This document shows, piece after piece, positions 11,301 to 21,332 of a stretch of DNA of 64,000 nucleotides; the stretch's first letter is position 1; the number at the start of each line of letters is the position of its first letter. The stretch covers positions 537,880-601,879 of the forward strand of contig QRDG01000346.1 in NCBI GenBank assembly GCA_012064385.1. The letters are read 5' to 3'. A model generated the notes under the pieces. That model was not told the origin of the DNA, made no database searches, and saw nothing but the letters and a program-made list of their open reading frames with translations. The DNA is from Puccinellia tenuiflora (taxonomy: Eukaryota; Streptophyta; Magnoliopsida; Poales; Poaceae). A program made the translations under genes and the position numbers.

Positions 11301-12247
11301 GAAACTGTGGCACAGTCCTGTGCTTCTTGTTGCTCATATGAATAAAAACTATTCTTTTCTGCTACTCTAATGCATTTTAGAACTATCAAGGCCAAGTTGT
11401 GAGCTAATTTACAAAATTATGCAGACGAATCAACAAGTGTTCTTCGGAATGCTGAAGGCGAATATCAAGGACACCGCTCTTTGCTGATGCGTACCCGTGG
11501 TTTGCTCTCCACGATGCAACGACAAGATGTTCTTGATAGGTAGGTACCATCAATCTTTGGTAGAGCTCAAAACCAGCCTTATTACCAATGGCGTATGATG
11601 TGGTCATACAGTCTGCATATAGGGCACGTTTGGTTGGGAGCCACACTTCGCCAAATGTTAGGCAGCCAAGCGTGGCAAGTGTTTGGTTGCACCAACAGTT
11701 GTGGCTTGGCACACTTTCTTAGTCACTTACCCCACTTGTCATAGAGTCATTTCCTAGCCAAATTTTGCCACAAGGTTGGCAACTAATTTTTCCGCCACAA
11801 AAACTGTGGCATGACATACTTGTGGCCCAAAAGTGTGGCAAAGTGTTGAGGGCAACCAAACATGCCCATAGTTTTCCAGTCAGACAAAACTACATAAGAA
11901 CCGAAGCAAATGGGTTTAAGTGACATACCTACAGCTGTTGTATTATGCGTTTGATTTAATATCTGCAAGACAAGTTTCTGCCTGTGTAGCGGCAATACTT
12001 TCTGGGTTGTGTGCCAATTGCTAATTAGATCTGTTTCAGGATCATCCTGACAATTGGGTTCTTGATTTTCTCCCTGGCGGTTCTTTATGTTGTCTCGAGA
12101 CGTATTGGTCTGTTGACACTGCAAAGGAAGCTGGCTGATGCCATCAGATCGGGCTCAATATCAGCCGAAGACATCATACCTAAAGTGCACCATGGAACTG
12201 CCCCACCAATTGCACCTACTGCTCCTCCCGTTTATGATGAACTGTGA
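2306..12247 (+). CDS. SEC20: SEC20-family ER SNARE, 5'-truncated, with an 8.4-kb intron
   Basis: SEC20 proteins are ER-membrane SNAREs acting in Golgi-to-ER retrograde fusion. Visible exons: remnant 2306-2320 (AAEEE), 2434-2489 (RELLLGGGEESTIRRRNLQ), 10846-10921, 10999-11035, 11425-11539 and 12040-12247. All introns are GT-AG and the phases agree across every junction. The protein reads through the Sec20 core (MTSAAESITESLRRSRQMM, then HRSLLMRTRGLL), one membrane segment starting IILTIGFLIFSLAVLYVV, and ends in YDEL, resembling the HDEL tail of yeast Sec20. N-terminal exons are absent: the first visible exon is cut at its 5' side by CACTA sequence. The intron 2490-10845 holds nested transposons. 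The gene may be a truncated pseudogene, captured cargo, or the 3' part of a gene with a large insertion upstream. The identification is strong; function is doubtful. Confidence 0.85.
2682..2917. repeat. Tandem duplication, about 113 bp
   Basis: Two adjacent copies start at 2682 and 2795, both opening ACTGAAAATGTCTACTTGA and both containing GTTCAGCTGACTAGTTTTGT. The second copy has a few extra bases. They lie in the long SEC20 intron. Confidence 0.8.
2918..3629. other. SEC20 intron sequence, nothing recognised
   Basis: Intronic sequence between the tandem duplication and the LINE remnant. Short frames (3114-3302 on +, 3399-3581 on -) lack recognisable motifs. Nothing further can be supported. 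Confidence 0.4.
4269..4705 (-). repeat. Copia 3' LTR
   Basis: Starts TGTTAAAATC and ends CCTAACA, 437 bp, with a purine tract just inside it on the element's coding strand. It matches 9750-10186 at all but two positions. Confidence 0.92.
5440..5840 (-). pseudogene. Copia reverse transcriptase remnants
   Basis: On the minus strand, LYVDDILLASGDVNLL is readable, with the YVDD catalytic motif of Copia reverse transcriptase encoded at 5807-5818. VPYASAVG, a conserved phrase further C-terminal in Copia RT, lies near 5500-5530. The sequence around them is broken by stops and deletions. The order and orientation agree with a minus-strand Copia element. No intact enzyme could be made. Confidence 0.75.
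7060..7195. repeat. 27-bp minisatellite inside the Copia element
   Basis: About five units built on CGTCTTTTCCCGTCATGCGG follow each other, with CGTCTT at 7115, 7142 and 7169 giving a 27-bp period. The first units are more diverged. Confidence 0.8.
8212..8440. repeat. About 110-bp tandem duplication inside the Copia element
   Basis: CTAAACAAATTC starts units at 8212, 8321 and 8432 (the last partial). Each unit includes the palindromic AATTCTCCTAGAGAATT. The 110-codon frame at 8225-8557 is a by-product of this repeat. Confidence 0.75.
8860..9575 (+). other. Host-gene-like 5' segment carried in the Copia element
   Basis: An abrupt GC-rich block in an otherwise AT-rich element. On the plus strand it has several GGCCCA/TGGGCC-type motifs common in plant promoters (8840-8955), then a long GC-rich open stretch (about 9024-9550) and a good splice donor, CCGGTGAGTT, near 9548, followed by an intron-like T-rich stretch. 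This resembles the promoter and first exon of a plant gene lying antisense to the element. The encoded residues match no family I recognise. Capture of host sequence is an inference. It could instead be an unusual Copia leader. Confidence 0.45.
9736..9749 (-). other. Copia primer-binding site
   Basis: Minus-strand TTGGTATCAGAGCC is complementary to the 3' end of initiator methionine tRNA and abuts the 5' LTR at 9750. It fixes the orientation of the element. Confidence 0.9.
9750..10186 (-). repeat. Copia 5' LTR
   Basis: 437 bp, TG...CA ends, next to the primer-binding site. Differences from the other LTR were seen near 10083 (C/T) and 10104 (T/C). Confidence 0.92.
11622..11867. mobile_element. 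MITE, 246 bp, in a SEC20 intron
   Basis: Terminal inverted repeats GGGCACGTTTGGTTG and, from the other end, GGGCATGTTTGGTTG match at 14 of 15 positions. The 3-bp flanks are ATA on both sides (11619-11621 and 11868-11870). The TIR and 3-bp duplication suggest a PIF/Harbinger- or hAT-derived MITE; the superfamily is not certain. Confidence 0.8.
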
Positions 12248-12822
12248 TTCATTTCCATCCCTTGTTTATACATTGCAGTCAGAAGCAAGCTAAGCTCACC
12301 TTTGAGATTTCTTATTTCTTGGTACATGTCGTCTGAAGTAGCATTTGTCTGAAGCTAAACTGGTGCACTGACCTGCTGCCACACTTGGTTGAAATCGGAC
12401 TATACTGTGTAAGCAGCTGAGAACTGGAATGTATATAGAGTTATTAAAAATTCACCTTTCCTACCCCCTATGGCATGTGCTTGTTTAGTGCAAAATGACT
12501 CGTATACACGCACACTGTCATCTAATTTCTTGTCTGCAGTTGCCAAAAATTGACGAAGGGTAATTGGTCGTTGGTTCTATATGAATTTCAAACTAAAAAT
12601 TAAATAGGTAATAATATCAAAATAAACTTAAGAATTTGATATCTAATCAAAACTTTGGAGATGCAATAGCGGAGAACCTGAGAATGGGTTACCTCCTTAT
12701 GGCAAAAGAGGAATCATGCAACATATATTGAGATGTACCTTTTTGTTGGGCGTACGTTAAAGATTGATCGGATTAGAGCAGAGAGTAGCCTGTAAAATTG
12801 AAAGTAACAAAATCACGGTAAG
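12248..12822. other. SEC20 3' UTR and downstream spacer
   Basis: Non-coding sequence after the SEC20 stop (12245-12247). The first 200-250 bases are probably 3' UTR, but I see no strong AATAAA signal that fixes its end. Confidence 0.5.
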
Positions 12823-12824
12823 TA

Positions 12825-12981
12825 CTCGATCCGTTTCACAATATAAGATGTTTTAGGTAGTTCATATGTTGTCTAGATTCGGACTAAAAGTAGTGTACAT
12901 ATACACTAAAACATGTCTAGATATATCTGTCACACATTTCCATTTGTAAAAATTAAAAAAAAAATTTAGGAACGGATGAAG
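12825..12981. mobile_element. Stowaway-type MITE
   Basis: 157 bp between TA dinucleotides (12823-12824 and 12982-12983). The ends CTCGATCCGTTTCACAATAT and, inverted, CTTCATCCGTTCCTAAATTT are diverged versions of the CTCCCTCCGTYCC terminus of Stowaway (Tc1/mariner) MITEs in grasses. Confidence 0.8.
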
Positions 12982-12983
12982 TA

Positions 12984-13384
12984 TGTGATAATTCGTACAT
13001 GGACTTTGGGGGCAACAATCCACGAACTCCGATTTTGCTCAAAAAAGAAAAAAAAAACGAACTCCGAGTGGGAAGGAGAAGGAGCTGGTGGCGAGGCTGC
13101 GGGCATCTTCTCCGCTGCAGTTCGTCACTCCCGGTCCGGCCCTTGTGCAGCCACCGTCTGACGCGACAACGCCGCCTCGTTCCGAGCTGGGTGCAGCTAC
13201 ACCGGGACTGCAACTCTGCAAGTGCAGCAGCAGCACGTTTTCCACGTCCGAGTCCGACAGCCAAATGCAGCAGATGGCAGAGGTCACTTGGTCGGGCCAG
13301 CAGCAGCACGTGGCGGAGGCAGCTCCCTGCAGTCCTCTTCACGCGACTGATTCCATGGCTCACTCGATCGAAGATTACCAATTC
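12984..13384. other. Unassigned GC-rich segment before the LINE
   Basis: GC content is high at 13070-13350 and overlapping frames exist on both strands, but none shows a known motif. The plus frame 12999-13466 runs on into LINE coding sequence, so it is chimeric. Confidence 0.4.
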
Positions 13385-16117
13385 AGTACGGTATATGATT
13401 TCGTTATTCCAGCTATCTAAAAGAGTATTGCATAAATTAAATTATTTCCGATCGTTATTCTTTTAACAAGAAGATTGTAAGAAAAATAAATATCGACTGG
13501 ATAAGTGGGACGTGGTTTGCTGACCAAAAGATCTTGGGGGCTTGGTATTCATGACCTACAGGTTAGAAATATTACCCTACTAGGGAAACGACTCTTTAAA
13601 ATTCTTACTGAAGATGGTGTTTGGCAAACCCTTCTAAAAAGAAAATATGTTGGCTCAAAAGTTTTGTCTCAAGTTTATTGAAAACCTTCTTTTTTTTTTA
13701 CGGAAGGCAGCGAGCACTGCTCTCCTTTTCATTAAGAAGAAACCGGGACAAATGCCGGAGAAATTACAGGTAGAGGCAAGACAGAAAAACAACTATACAG
13801 GGGGAGAAACAAGGCACAAAGCAGCAATCCGCAGGCAGGGCCTTCAACACTCATCGTCTTCCGACTACCGTTGGACGCTAGTGCGCAAGGAGCTTCACCG
13901 CCGTAGACGAAAAGCTTCAATCAGCCGAGATCAGCCACGATGGAGTTGGAGCAGCTGAAGGGCAACACATCGCCGAGTCCACACTCGGACGAAGGGCCAT
14001 GTGCCGCCGAGGCTTTACACAACCGCCAACAGCGTAATCGAAGGGCATCATGCAGCCGAGTCGACACCCGGGAAGCATCCCGGCACTAGCCCGGCCGTTA
14101 GCCGTCTTCGGAGGAGAGAATCCAGCCCTTCCGTAGAAGCGCGGTCTTCGTGAGCACAGACACCAACACCAACATCGACACCTCCGACTACTCCTCACTG
14201 GTCCCTCCAGCCGGTTCCATCTCCAAGAACGATGCCCTCATGAGGGAAATGACGGTGAGACGCCAACATCGTCTGATCCGGAGAACTCGGATCGAGGGTT
14301 TCCCCCGGAGGTTGGAACGGTGGCTACAAGCAGAGTACCAGGACAACGCCTTCAGGAAGGAGGCGACGCCCGCGGGCGCCGTCGCTGTCGGCTCCTGCCA
14401 AGGCAGGAGCAAGCCTAGGCTCGGTACAGACGCTCGCCACACCGGTCAACTGGTCCGCCATAGCATCCCTCGGCCTTCAGCCGCACCGCCGTCCAGCGCA
14501 TCGCTGCGCCTTGGGCAGCACAAACATCGCCGAGCCTCTGCCCGCTTGGCAGAGGGATGCCGGCCTCACCACAGCACCGAACACCACCTCCACAGCACGC
14601 CAGCCCGAGCAGCTGGGCGCCCCCAACGCGCCGTCGACAGCCAGCAGCTCGCCGGCGGCGGATCTGGGTGGGCTCCCAGATCCACAACACCACAGCCTCC
14701 ACCCATCCACGAAGAGCGGGAGCTCCTCCATGCGCGCGAGCTGGCGAGGAGGGGAGGCGGGAGCTGCCGCACGGCCGGGGGCGCCGCCCCGGCCGCCGCG
14801 CACGGACGAGCTCCACATCGGCCGCCCCAGCCGCCTCTTGGAGTCTCCGCCGCGAGCCACCACGCCCTAGCGCCTTTGGCGCATTGGGGCCGCCGCCACC
14901 GCGGACCTCGCCGGCGGCAGCGGCGGCAGGGGAGCAGGCCGGGGCGCGGCTAGCGGCGGCGCTAGGGTTTCTCCCCGGTGTCGCCCTGGGGGACGACACG
15001 GGAGTGGGTTGGGGCTTGAATATGGAGGCGACTCGTATTTTGGGCCGGTCTAATGGCGACGAGAAATCATTTCTCCTGCTTTGGATCATTCATAATTAAA
15101 GATGTCTCGGAATTTCGTTTCTGGGAGGATAGGTGGTTGGGTAATGCCACCCTCCGGGAACAATACCCAGCTCTATATAACATTGTCTGTCACAAGAGTG
15201 TTACAATCTATACGGTTATGGAGTTTTCTCCGCCAAATATGACGTTCAGACGTGATTTATTTGGCCCCAGACTTGCGTCGTGGAATGCTCTAATTGAGCT
15301 GTTGGCAATGATCCAACTGTCGCAGCAAGGGACCGATGAATTTCGATGGAATCTTAATGAGAATGGTAAATTCTCAGTGGATTTCTTATACAGAGGCCTT
15401 AAACTAGCAGTTGTGCAAGTACATACCAATAAGAAAATATGAAAAAAGAAGATACCGCTAAAATAAAATCTTTGCGTGGTATGTTTGTGAAGGCGTAATA
15501 CTTACAAAGGACAACCTTGTAAGACGAAATTGCATGGAAGTTCTAAGCGTATGTTTTGTCATCAGGATGAGACGATCAATCACTTATTTTTCTAAATTCA
15601 CCCGATCTATATGATCCGTCATCCAAATAGTTTCTAACTTGTATCCACCATGTAGTGTTATAAATATTTTTGGCAACTGGTTACATGATATTGATTACAA
15701 GTTTAAGATTCTTATTAGGGTGGGAGCACTTGCCGTTATTTGATCGTTCTGGTTATGTAGAAATGATAATATTTTTAACGGTAAGAATTTTTTTCTTATG
15801 TAGGTCGTCTACCGTGTATAGTTTACCCCGTTTATGGTCACCGTTACAACGCGTGAAGTATCGATCAAGACCTATTTAGGTAGGTGTCTACACGGTTGAG
15901 GCATGACGAGGGATATTTAAACTCATAATGGATGGCCGCGTGATCTACGAATTAACCCTCTGTTGCCTTAGGTGATCTACAATTCACTAGTGATCACATG
16001 TTTTTCGCCTTCTCTTTATGTTTTTGCTATTTCGAACTCTTTGTGTCTATATACATTTACTATGCAGATGTCTGGTGTAATACTCGACTTGACTAATAAA
16101 GTGCCCTTTATAAAGTA
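13385..16117 (+). mobile_element. 5'-truncated L1-type LINE with a nested retroposon
   Basis: The C-terminal half of a plant LINE ORF2 is readable in pieces: KRVLHKLNYFRSLFF (13420-13463), KDLGGLGIHDLQVRN (about 13530-13570), LLKRKYVGSKVLSQVY (13630-13680), then, after an interruption, FRFWEDRWLGNATLREQYPA (from 15115) and the zf-RVT region to about 15600, with further pieces to 15860 and a 3' UTR to about 16117 (TAATAAAGTG near the end). Stops and frameshifts show decay. The gap 13687-15026 is a minus-strand insertion. Confidence 0.8.
13687..15026 (-). mobile_element. Minus-strand retroposon inside the LINE
   Basis: Starts on the plus strand with a 13-T run (13687-13699), that is, a poly(A) tail on the minus strand, preceded there by GCCTTCCGT. 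It ends near 15026, where the LINE reading resumes. The minus strand begins with a CpG-rich leader near 14990 (GGCGACACCGGGGAGAAACC). No reverse transcriptase is present, so it is an internally deleted LINE or other non-autonomous retroposon. The long GC-rich frames inside (for example 14150-14953) show no conserved domain. No clean target duplication was found. Confidence 0.6.
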
Positions 16118-16213
16118 GACCAAGCCCCGAAAATCCATTTTGGGTAGTGGGTGCAGAGATCAGTTACACACACTACACGGGTAGAGGAGCTGGCGGAGTA
16201 GTAGCAATTCAGC

Positions 16214-16600
16214 ATGTCTCCTCCCTCCGTCCGTCTGGCTACCAGTGCCACCACGCTCGAAGCCGAGGACGCGAGACCACACAAAGAAATCCACGAGCAG
16301 CTCGCGCAAGTGGTGTCCACGTACGACTACGTGGCCGCGGCCAGCGGGATCGTCGCGGACTTCCACCGCCACCCACACCGCCCTGCCGGTGATGGTCAGC
16401 CTCCCTCGTCGCCCACCAGCATTTCGAGGCGCGGGACACCGACGTGCTCCTCGCCACCATCCCCAAGTCCGGGACCACCTGGATCAAGGCGCTTCTCTAC
16501 GCCGCGGCACGCCGCCGCACGGACGACGACGACGGCACCTCGTCCGTACTCCGCCAGCTCGCCGCCCACAACTCCCACCAGCTAGCTGGTCCCTTCCCGC
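16214..16600 (+). pseudogene. Cytosolic sulfotransferase fragment
   Basis: Plant cytosolic sulfotransferases move sulfate from PAPS to small hydroxylated acceptors. The frame from 16214 gives a plausible N-terminus. In another frame, bases 16423-16505 encode HFEARDTDVLLATIPKSGTT followed by WIKALLYAA, which is the 5'-phosphosulfate-binding signature of the family. Between them a deletion or frameshift removes the usual segment. After about 16590 the similarity stops, short of the remaining two thirds of the protein (normally about 340 residues). A 21-C run follows directly. It is a dead fragment. Confidence 0.85.
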
Positions 16601-16618
16601 CAGCGAAAGTGGGCCACG

Positions 16619-16639
16619 CCCCCCCCCCCCCCCCCCCCC
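16619..16639. repeat. Poly-C run of 21
   Basis: A homopolymer at the point where the sulfotransferase similarity ends. Similar runs occur at 20920-20943 (C) and 60689-60703 (G). Length is uncertain in any assembly. Confidence 0.9.
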
Positions 16640-17378
16640 TTTCAAAACTGCAAATAATTTTCCGGGCCTACTCTGTTTATTTCCTAGTACTATTGAGTAG
16701 CTTGTCAGTCAAGCGCATACTATTTGAGCCATGGGCCGATAGCTCGTCCTCAGCTAACTTCCTCTGTATACTAGCAGTGCATGTGATGTAGCCGTTGGCA
16801 AGTTGGCCGGAGAGTCCAGTCAGACTAGAAGATGGTTGTGCCCTCCCTCATCGTCGTAGCCAGCCTACTTGGCATCAGACGAATCGCGTTTTGGCTGTCA
16901 GAGTTGACAGACAGATCACGATCACGCGATAGTTAAGTTAGGCCGTTAATGCAGTCCACTTGCACGACGTGGCAATTTACTGGGCAACGTACGAAATGAA
17001 CATTGCTGCAGCTGGCGAAATCAATGCATCAGGAACTACAAACCATAATCGAAATGCAATGTACAATTTGTGTCCATGCAGCCTCTCAACCTCTCTAGCC
17101 GTACGTAAACTTAATTACGTCGTGTTCCACGATCGAGTCAGGGCGGGGCGAACCTATCGAATCAAATCATAAGAAACATTAATCACGTCCTCGATCGAAA
17201 CGGGCGTCGTGCTAACTGAGATCATGTGAACCATGCGCGCGCGCGCATTCGGTGAAGCTCCATCCCCATCTTCTGCTGCTGCTGCATGCTATAGTACCTC
17301 TCGAGCAGATGCTTCAATTCCATCAGCAAGTGTTTCTACCAAGCTAGCCAGCTAGCTTAGCCACCAGCGGTGGCTAAG
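16640..17378. other. Intergenic sequence and laccase upstream region
   Basis: No gene is seen. The last few hundred bases should include the laccase promoter and leader. An alternating GC run (GCGCGCGC) lies near 17236. No convincing TATA box could be fixed by eye. Confidence 0.5.
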
Positions 17379-17805
17379 ATGCCGGCGACGCTTTGGTTAC
17401 TCGCTGCACTGCTCGCGCTTGCAGGAGCAGCTGGCCTGGCCGACGCCGCCGGGCATAACTACTACGATTTCTTCGTAAGTCATGTGCATCATCCATTTTC
17501 CTTCCTGTGTTAATTGCTAGCAATTTCTAACCGACGGCCGACCTGCTGCACTGTTGGTGGTGATGGATTTTGCAGGTGAAGGAGACTAGCTACACCAAGC
17601 TGTGCAAGCAGAAGACCTTGCTCACCGTCAATGGCATCTGGCCCGGGCCGACCATCACGGCGCGCAAGGCGAAACGGTTTACGTCAACGTGCACAACCAA
17701 GGGCCAAAGAACATGACGATCCACTGGTACGTAATTTGATCACCATCCATCCCCACGCGCGCGCGCATATACATGACATTAATTTACTACTGCATATATA
17801 TATAT

Positions 17806-17857
<52 letters not shown>

Positions 17858-18135
17858 CACTAGCTACTATATTGGCATGCAGGCACGGCGTGGATCAGCC
17901 CCGGAACCCATGGTACGACGGGCCGGAGTTCATCACACAGTGCCCCATCATGCCGGGCACCAACTTCACTTACGAGGTCATCCTGTCGGAGGAGGAGGGC
18001 ACCCTATGGTGGCACGCGCACAGCGACTTGGACCGTGCCGGCGTCCACGGTGCGCTAGTCGTCCACCCCAAGCGTGGCAAATACTACCCCTTCAAACAGC
18101 CGAACAAGGAGATACCCATTATCCTCGGTACATAC

Positions 18136-18199
<64 letters not shown>

Positions 18200-19655
18200 A
18201 TGCACTTTCGATGCAAAACCCCATTTACATCTGCAGTTCCCTACACTACACGCCCATTAATTCTTTTTGTGAATTCATTGAAAGATTTGTCATATATATA
18301 TATATATGTACGTGCTGCTGCAGGTGAGTGGTGGACCGCCGATTTGAACGAGATTTTAGAGGACCACCTCAAGACTGGCGGCGAGATCAACAACTCAAAC
18401 GCGCACATGATCAACGGCCACCACGGAGGCAACTTCGGACGATGCAAGGACAAGGCCGTCTTCACGCTGCCCGTGCAGTCCGGCAAGACGTACCTGCTGC
18501 GGATCATCAACGCTGAACTCGACAACGACATGTTCTTCGGCGTGGCCGGGCACCGCCTCACCGTGGTCGGCACCGACGGACGCTACCTCAAGCAGTTCAG
18601 CGTCCAATACATGATGATCTCGCCGGGGCAGACCATGGACGTGCTGCTCGAGGCCAACCAGCGTCCCGGCCGCTACTTCATGTCGTCGCGGGCGTACGCG
18701 TCCAACCAGGGCCTCGGCTTCGACAACACCATCGCCAACGCCATCCTGGAGTACAAGGGCGCGCCTCGCCGGATGACGCCGCCGGTGGACGCCAAGCTCC
18801 CGGCCAGCAACGCCAGCGACGTCGCAAACGGCTACTCGGCCCAGCTCCGGTCCCTGGCGAGCAAGGAGCACCCGGTGGCGGTGCCGCGGAAGGCCGACCG
18901 CAAGATGCTCATCACCATCGCCGTCAACACGCTCCCCTGCACCATGGGCAACGGGACGTGCCACGGGCCAGGCGGCACCCGCCTAGGCGCCAGCCTCAAC
19001 AACGTGAGCTTCGAGGACCCACGGACCGACATCCTCGACGCCTACTACTACGAGGAGTTCTTTGGCAAGCAACAGGACGTGTTCGAGACAGACTTCCCCA
19101 ACAAGCCGCCCTTCCTCTTCAACTTCACCGACAACACCGAGTCCCGGAGGTACTGGCCCACGAAAAAAGGCAGCAAGGTGACGGTGGTGCAGTTCGGCGA
19201 GGTAGTGGAGGTGGTGTTCCAGGACACGGCCATCCTCGGCGCCGAGAACCACCCCATGCACCTGCACGGCTTCGCCTTCTACGTCGTCGGGAGAGGCTTC
19301 GGGAACTTCAACCAGACCACTGACCCTCCCAACTACAACCTGAAAGACCCGCCGTACCAGAACACCGTCACCGTGCCCAAGGCTGGCTGGGCCGCCATGC
19401 GCTTCCACGCAACCAATCCTGGTATATTCGCACCTCCTCTCCTGCTGCTGATCTTAGCTAGCTTCATTTCTTTTGGTGTGTGAGCAGATCCTTATGTTTT
19501 TTGATGACATTAATTGGACGACAGGTGTGTGGTTCATGCACTGCCACTTCGACCGGCACACGGTGTTTGGAATGAGCAGCGTGTTCATCGTCAAGGAAGG
19601 CAAGGGAAAGAACCAGAAAATGAGGCCTCGCCCTAGCATCATGCCAAAGTGTTAG
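17379..19655 (+). CDS. Laccase (multicopper oxidase), five exons, one-base frameshift in exon 2
   Basis: Plant laccases are secreted copper oxidases that oxidise monolignols and other phenolics in the cell wall. Exons: 17379-17474, 17576-17726, 17883-18127, 18324-19421, 19525-19655, all GT-AG. Residues 1-24 form a signal peptide, then HNYYDFFVKETSYTKLC. Copper motifs: HWHG across the exon 2/3 junction, WWHAHSDL (exon 3), HPMHLHGF (exon 4), HCHFDRHTVFGM (exon 5). Exon 3 is 245 bp, as usual for plant laccases. Exon 2 is 151 bp, but the splice phases require 152: near 17668-17670 one G is missing (AAGGC where AAGGGC is expected), so the mRNA would hit an early stop. With that base the product is about 573 residues, a normal length. 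Everything downstream is open, so this is either a very young pseudogene or an assembly error. Exon 4 is undivided where many laccases have an extra intron. Confidence 0.93.
17797..17855. repeat. (TA)n microsatellite, laccase intron 2
   Basis: An almost pure TA run in intron 2. The Tyr-Ile frames crossing it are not coding. Confidence 0.95.
18148..18197. repeat. (TA)n microsatellite, laccase intron 3
   Basis: A second TA run in the next intron, after a short CATA repeat at 18129-18147. A shorter run occurs at 18293-18307 in the same intron. Confidence 0.95.
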
Positions 19656-19888
19656 TTGCCTGCCCTCATCGGCTCGGCTCGGCTCAGTTGAGGATCAAGA
19701 GAAATATTGTTGTGATCCGTTTATTTCAATTTCCAATTACTATTACGCGCATATTGTTTGTTTTCATTAAGCATGCATGGCCGGGCGTGTAGTCCTCCCG
19801 AGTATCCTTCTTTTTTTTTCCTCCATTAATTCGGCTGAAAGAAATCTTTCTTTTATCATCTCATGTAATCTGTCGTCTCAATTAATGA

Positions 19889-19894
19889 AATAAA
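19889..19894 (+). promoter_or_regulatory. Probable polyadenylation signal of the laccase
   Basis: AATAAA 234 bases after the stop codon in a T-rich 3' UTR. Position and sequence fit a plant near-upstream element. Confidence 0.5.
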
Positions 19895-20188
19895 GTGATG
19901 TTTTGTTACGTATCTATCAGTAGTACTGTTTTCGGCATGGAGATGGCAAGTCTATATATATATATGGCAACCATCTTGCGTGAATATGGACACATTGCGA
20001 AACATATATAATACCTGTTTTGGCACGAGGTTTTTGGTGAATAGAGAGAACGAGAGATACCTAAATGGAATCTCAAATCTTATTCATGCTAACGAAAAAT
20101 GTATGACCTTAGTTACTAATGTTTAAAAAAATGGTGTTGTCTCGATGTCAATGTTATTGTTCACTAGTACTAGTTTTGTAATAAATGA
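19895..20188. other. Spacer between the laccase and the CACTA element
   Basis: AT-rich sequence with a short TA run near 19956. No gene or repeat family recognised. Confidence 0.5.
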
Positions 20189-20465
20189 CACTGGTGGAAA
20201 ACGGGGCACTAGTCCCGGTTCCATAGGGTCTCTAGTTCCGGTTGGGCAACCGGGACTGGCCAATCGGGACTAGAGGCCCCCCTCCTCTAGTCCCGGTTGT
20301 CCACGAACCGGGACAAGCGGCCCTCCCACGCGGCCACGGAGGAACCCGCGGGGCTGGGGACCTTTAGTCACGGTTCCAGCCACGGACCGGGACTACCGTT
20401 AGGCCTTTTTTTTTCTTTTCGATTATTTTTCAGGTTTTAGAGTTTAGGCCACGGACCGGGCATCA
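20189..20465 (+). mobile_element. 5' end of the outer CACTA transposon
   Basis: Begins CACTGGTGGAAAACGGGG, a Triticeae CACTA terminus, and continues with inverted CTAGTCCCGGTT / AACCGGGACTAG words (20205-20400). It is followed within 280 bp by TNP2 transposase coding sequence, whose N-terminal part is missing, so a deletion removed the 5' end of the gene. The matching 3' terminus was not found. Confidence 0.8.
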
Positions 20466-21332
20466 GATGAACCCGCTGATGGTCTTGGTGGGGTCATTTC
20501 TGATGCAAAGGGAGAATGCGATACAGAAAAGGAGAAGCTAAAGTTGGAGGCCATGCTTGAGGATCACAAAAAGTTGATGTACCCAAACTGCGAAGATGGC
20601 AGCACAAAGCTCGGTACCACACTGGAACTGCTGAAATGGAAGGCTGAGACTGGTTGTTCTGACAAGGGATTTGAGAAATTACTGAAAATAATGAAGCCGA
20701 AGCTTCCAAAGGATAACGAATTGCCCGAGACTACATATGAAGCAAAGAAGGCTATCTGCCCTCTAGGATTTGATGTGCAGAAGATACATGCATGCATTAA
20801 TGACTGCATCCTGTACCGCTGGTGAGGAGTACGAGAATATGGATAAATGCCCGGTATGCAATGCACTGCGGTACAAGATCAGACAAGATGACCCTGGTGA
20901 TGTTGAGGGCGATGACGAGCCCCCCCCCCCCCCCCCCCCCCCCGGAAGAGGGTTCCTACTAAGGTGATGTGGTATGCTCCTATAATATCACGGTTGAAAC
21001 GTCTGTTCAGAAACAAAGAGCATGCCAGGTTGTTGCGATGGCACAAAGAAGAGCGTAAGAAAGACGGGAAGTTGAGACACCCCGCCGATGGGTCCCAGTG
21101 GAGAAAAATCGACAGAGAGTTCCCGACATTTTTAGATGACGCAAGGAACTTAAGATTTGGTCTAAGTACAGAGGGATTTAATCCTTTTGGGGAGCAGAGC
21201 TCCAGTTATAGCACTTGGACCGTGACTCTATGTATCTACAACCTTCCTCCTTGGTTGTGCATGAAGCGAAAATTTATTATGATGCGAGTGCTCATCCAAG
21301 GCCCGAAGCAACCCGGCAACGACATTGATGTA
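20466..21332 (+). pseudogene. CACTA TNP2-type transposase, N-terminal part
   Basis: Family: En/Spm TNP2 transposase, which cuts and joins CACTA termini. Readable pieces include KLMYPNCEDGSTKLGTTLEL and LLKWKAETG (20565-20655), CPVCNALRYKIRQDDP (from 20849), YAPIISRLKRLFRNKEHARL (20975-21030) and DGSQWRKIDREFP (21088-21126), the usual order in grass TNP2 proteins. Lesions: a one-base insertion near 20820 (CGCTGGTGAG), a 24-C run at 20920-20943, and further damage near 21180-21300. The coding sequence is cut at 21332 by the nested CACTA and resumes at 28462. The N-terminal domain is absent. Confidence 0.88.
20920..20943. repeat. Poly-C run of 24 within the transposase
   Basis: Replaces what is normally a short proline-coding stretch before a basic RKR-like segment. 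Its length sets the frame and may be an assembly artefact or true slippage. Confidence 0.9.

Noticed and set aside
12999..13466. 155-codon frame as a host gene
   Set aside because: Its 3' third is LINE reverse-transcriptase sequence and its 5' part has no match; a chimeric frame.
14150..14953. 267-codon plus-strand frame
   Set aside because: Low-complexity Ala/Arg/Pro composition, overlapping frames on both strands, inside a minus-strand retroposon; no domain.
17773..18327. 184-codon frame with Tyr-Ile repeats
   Set aside because: It runs through two (TA)n introns of the laccase; only exon 3 within it is coding.
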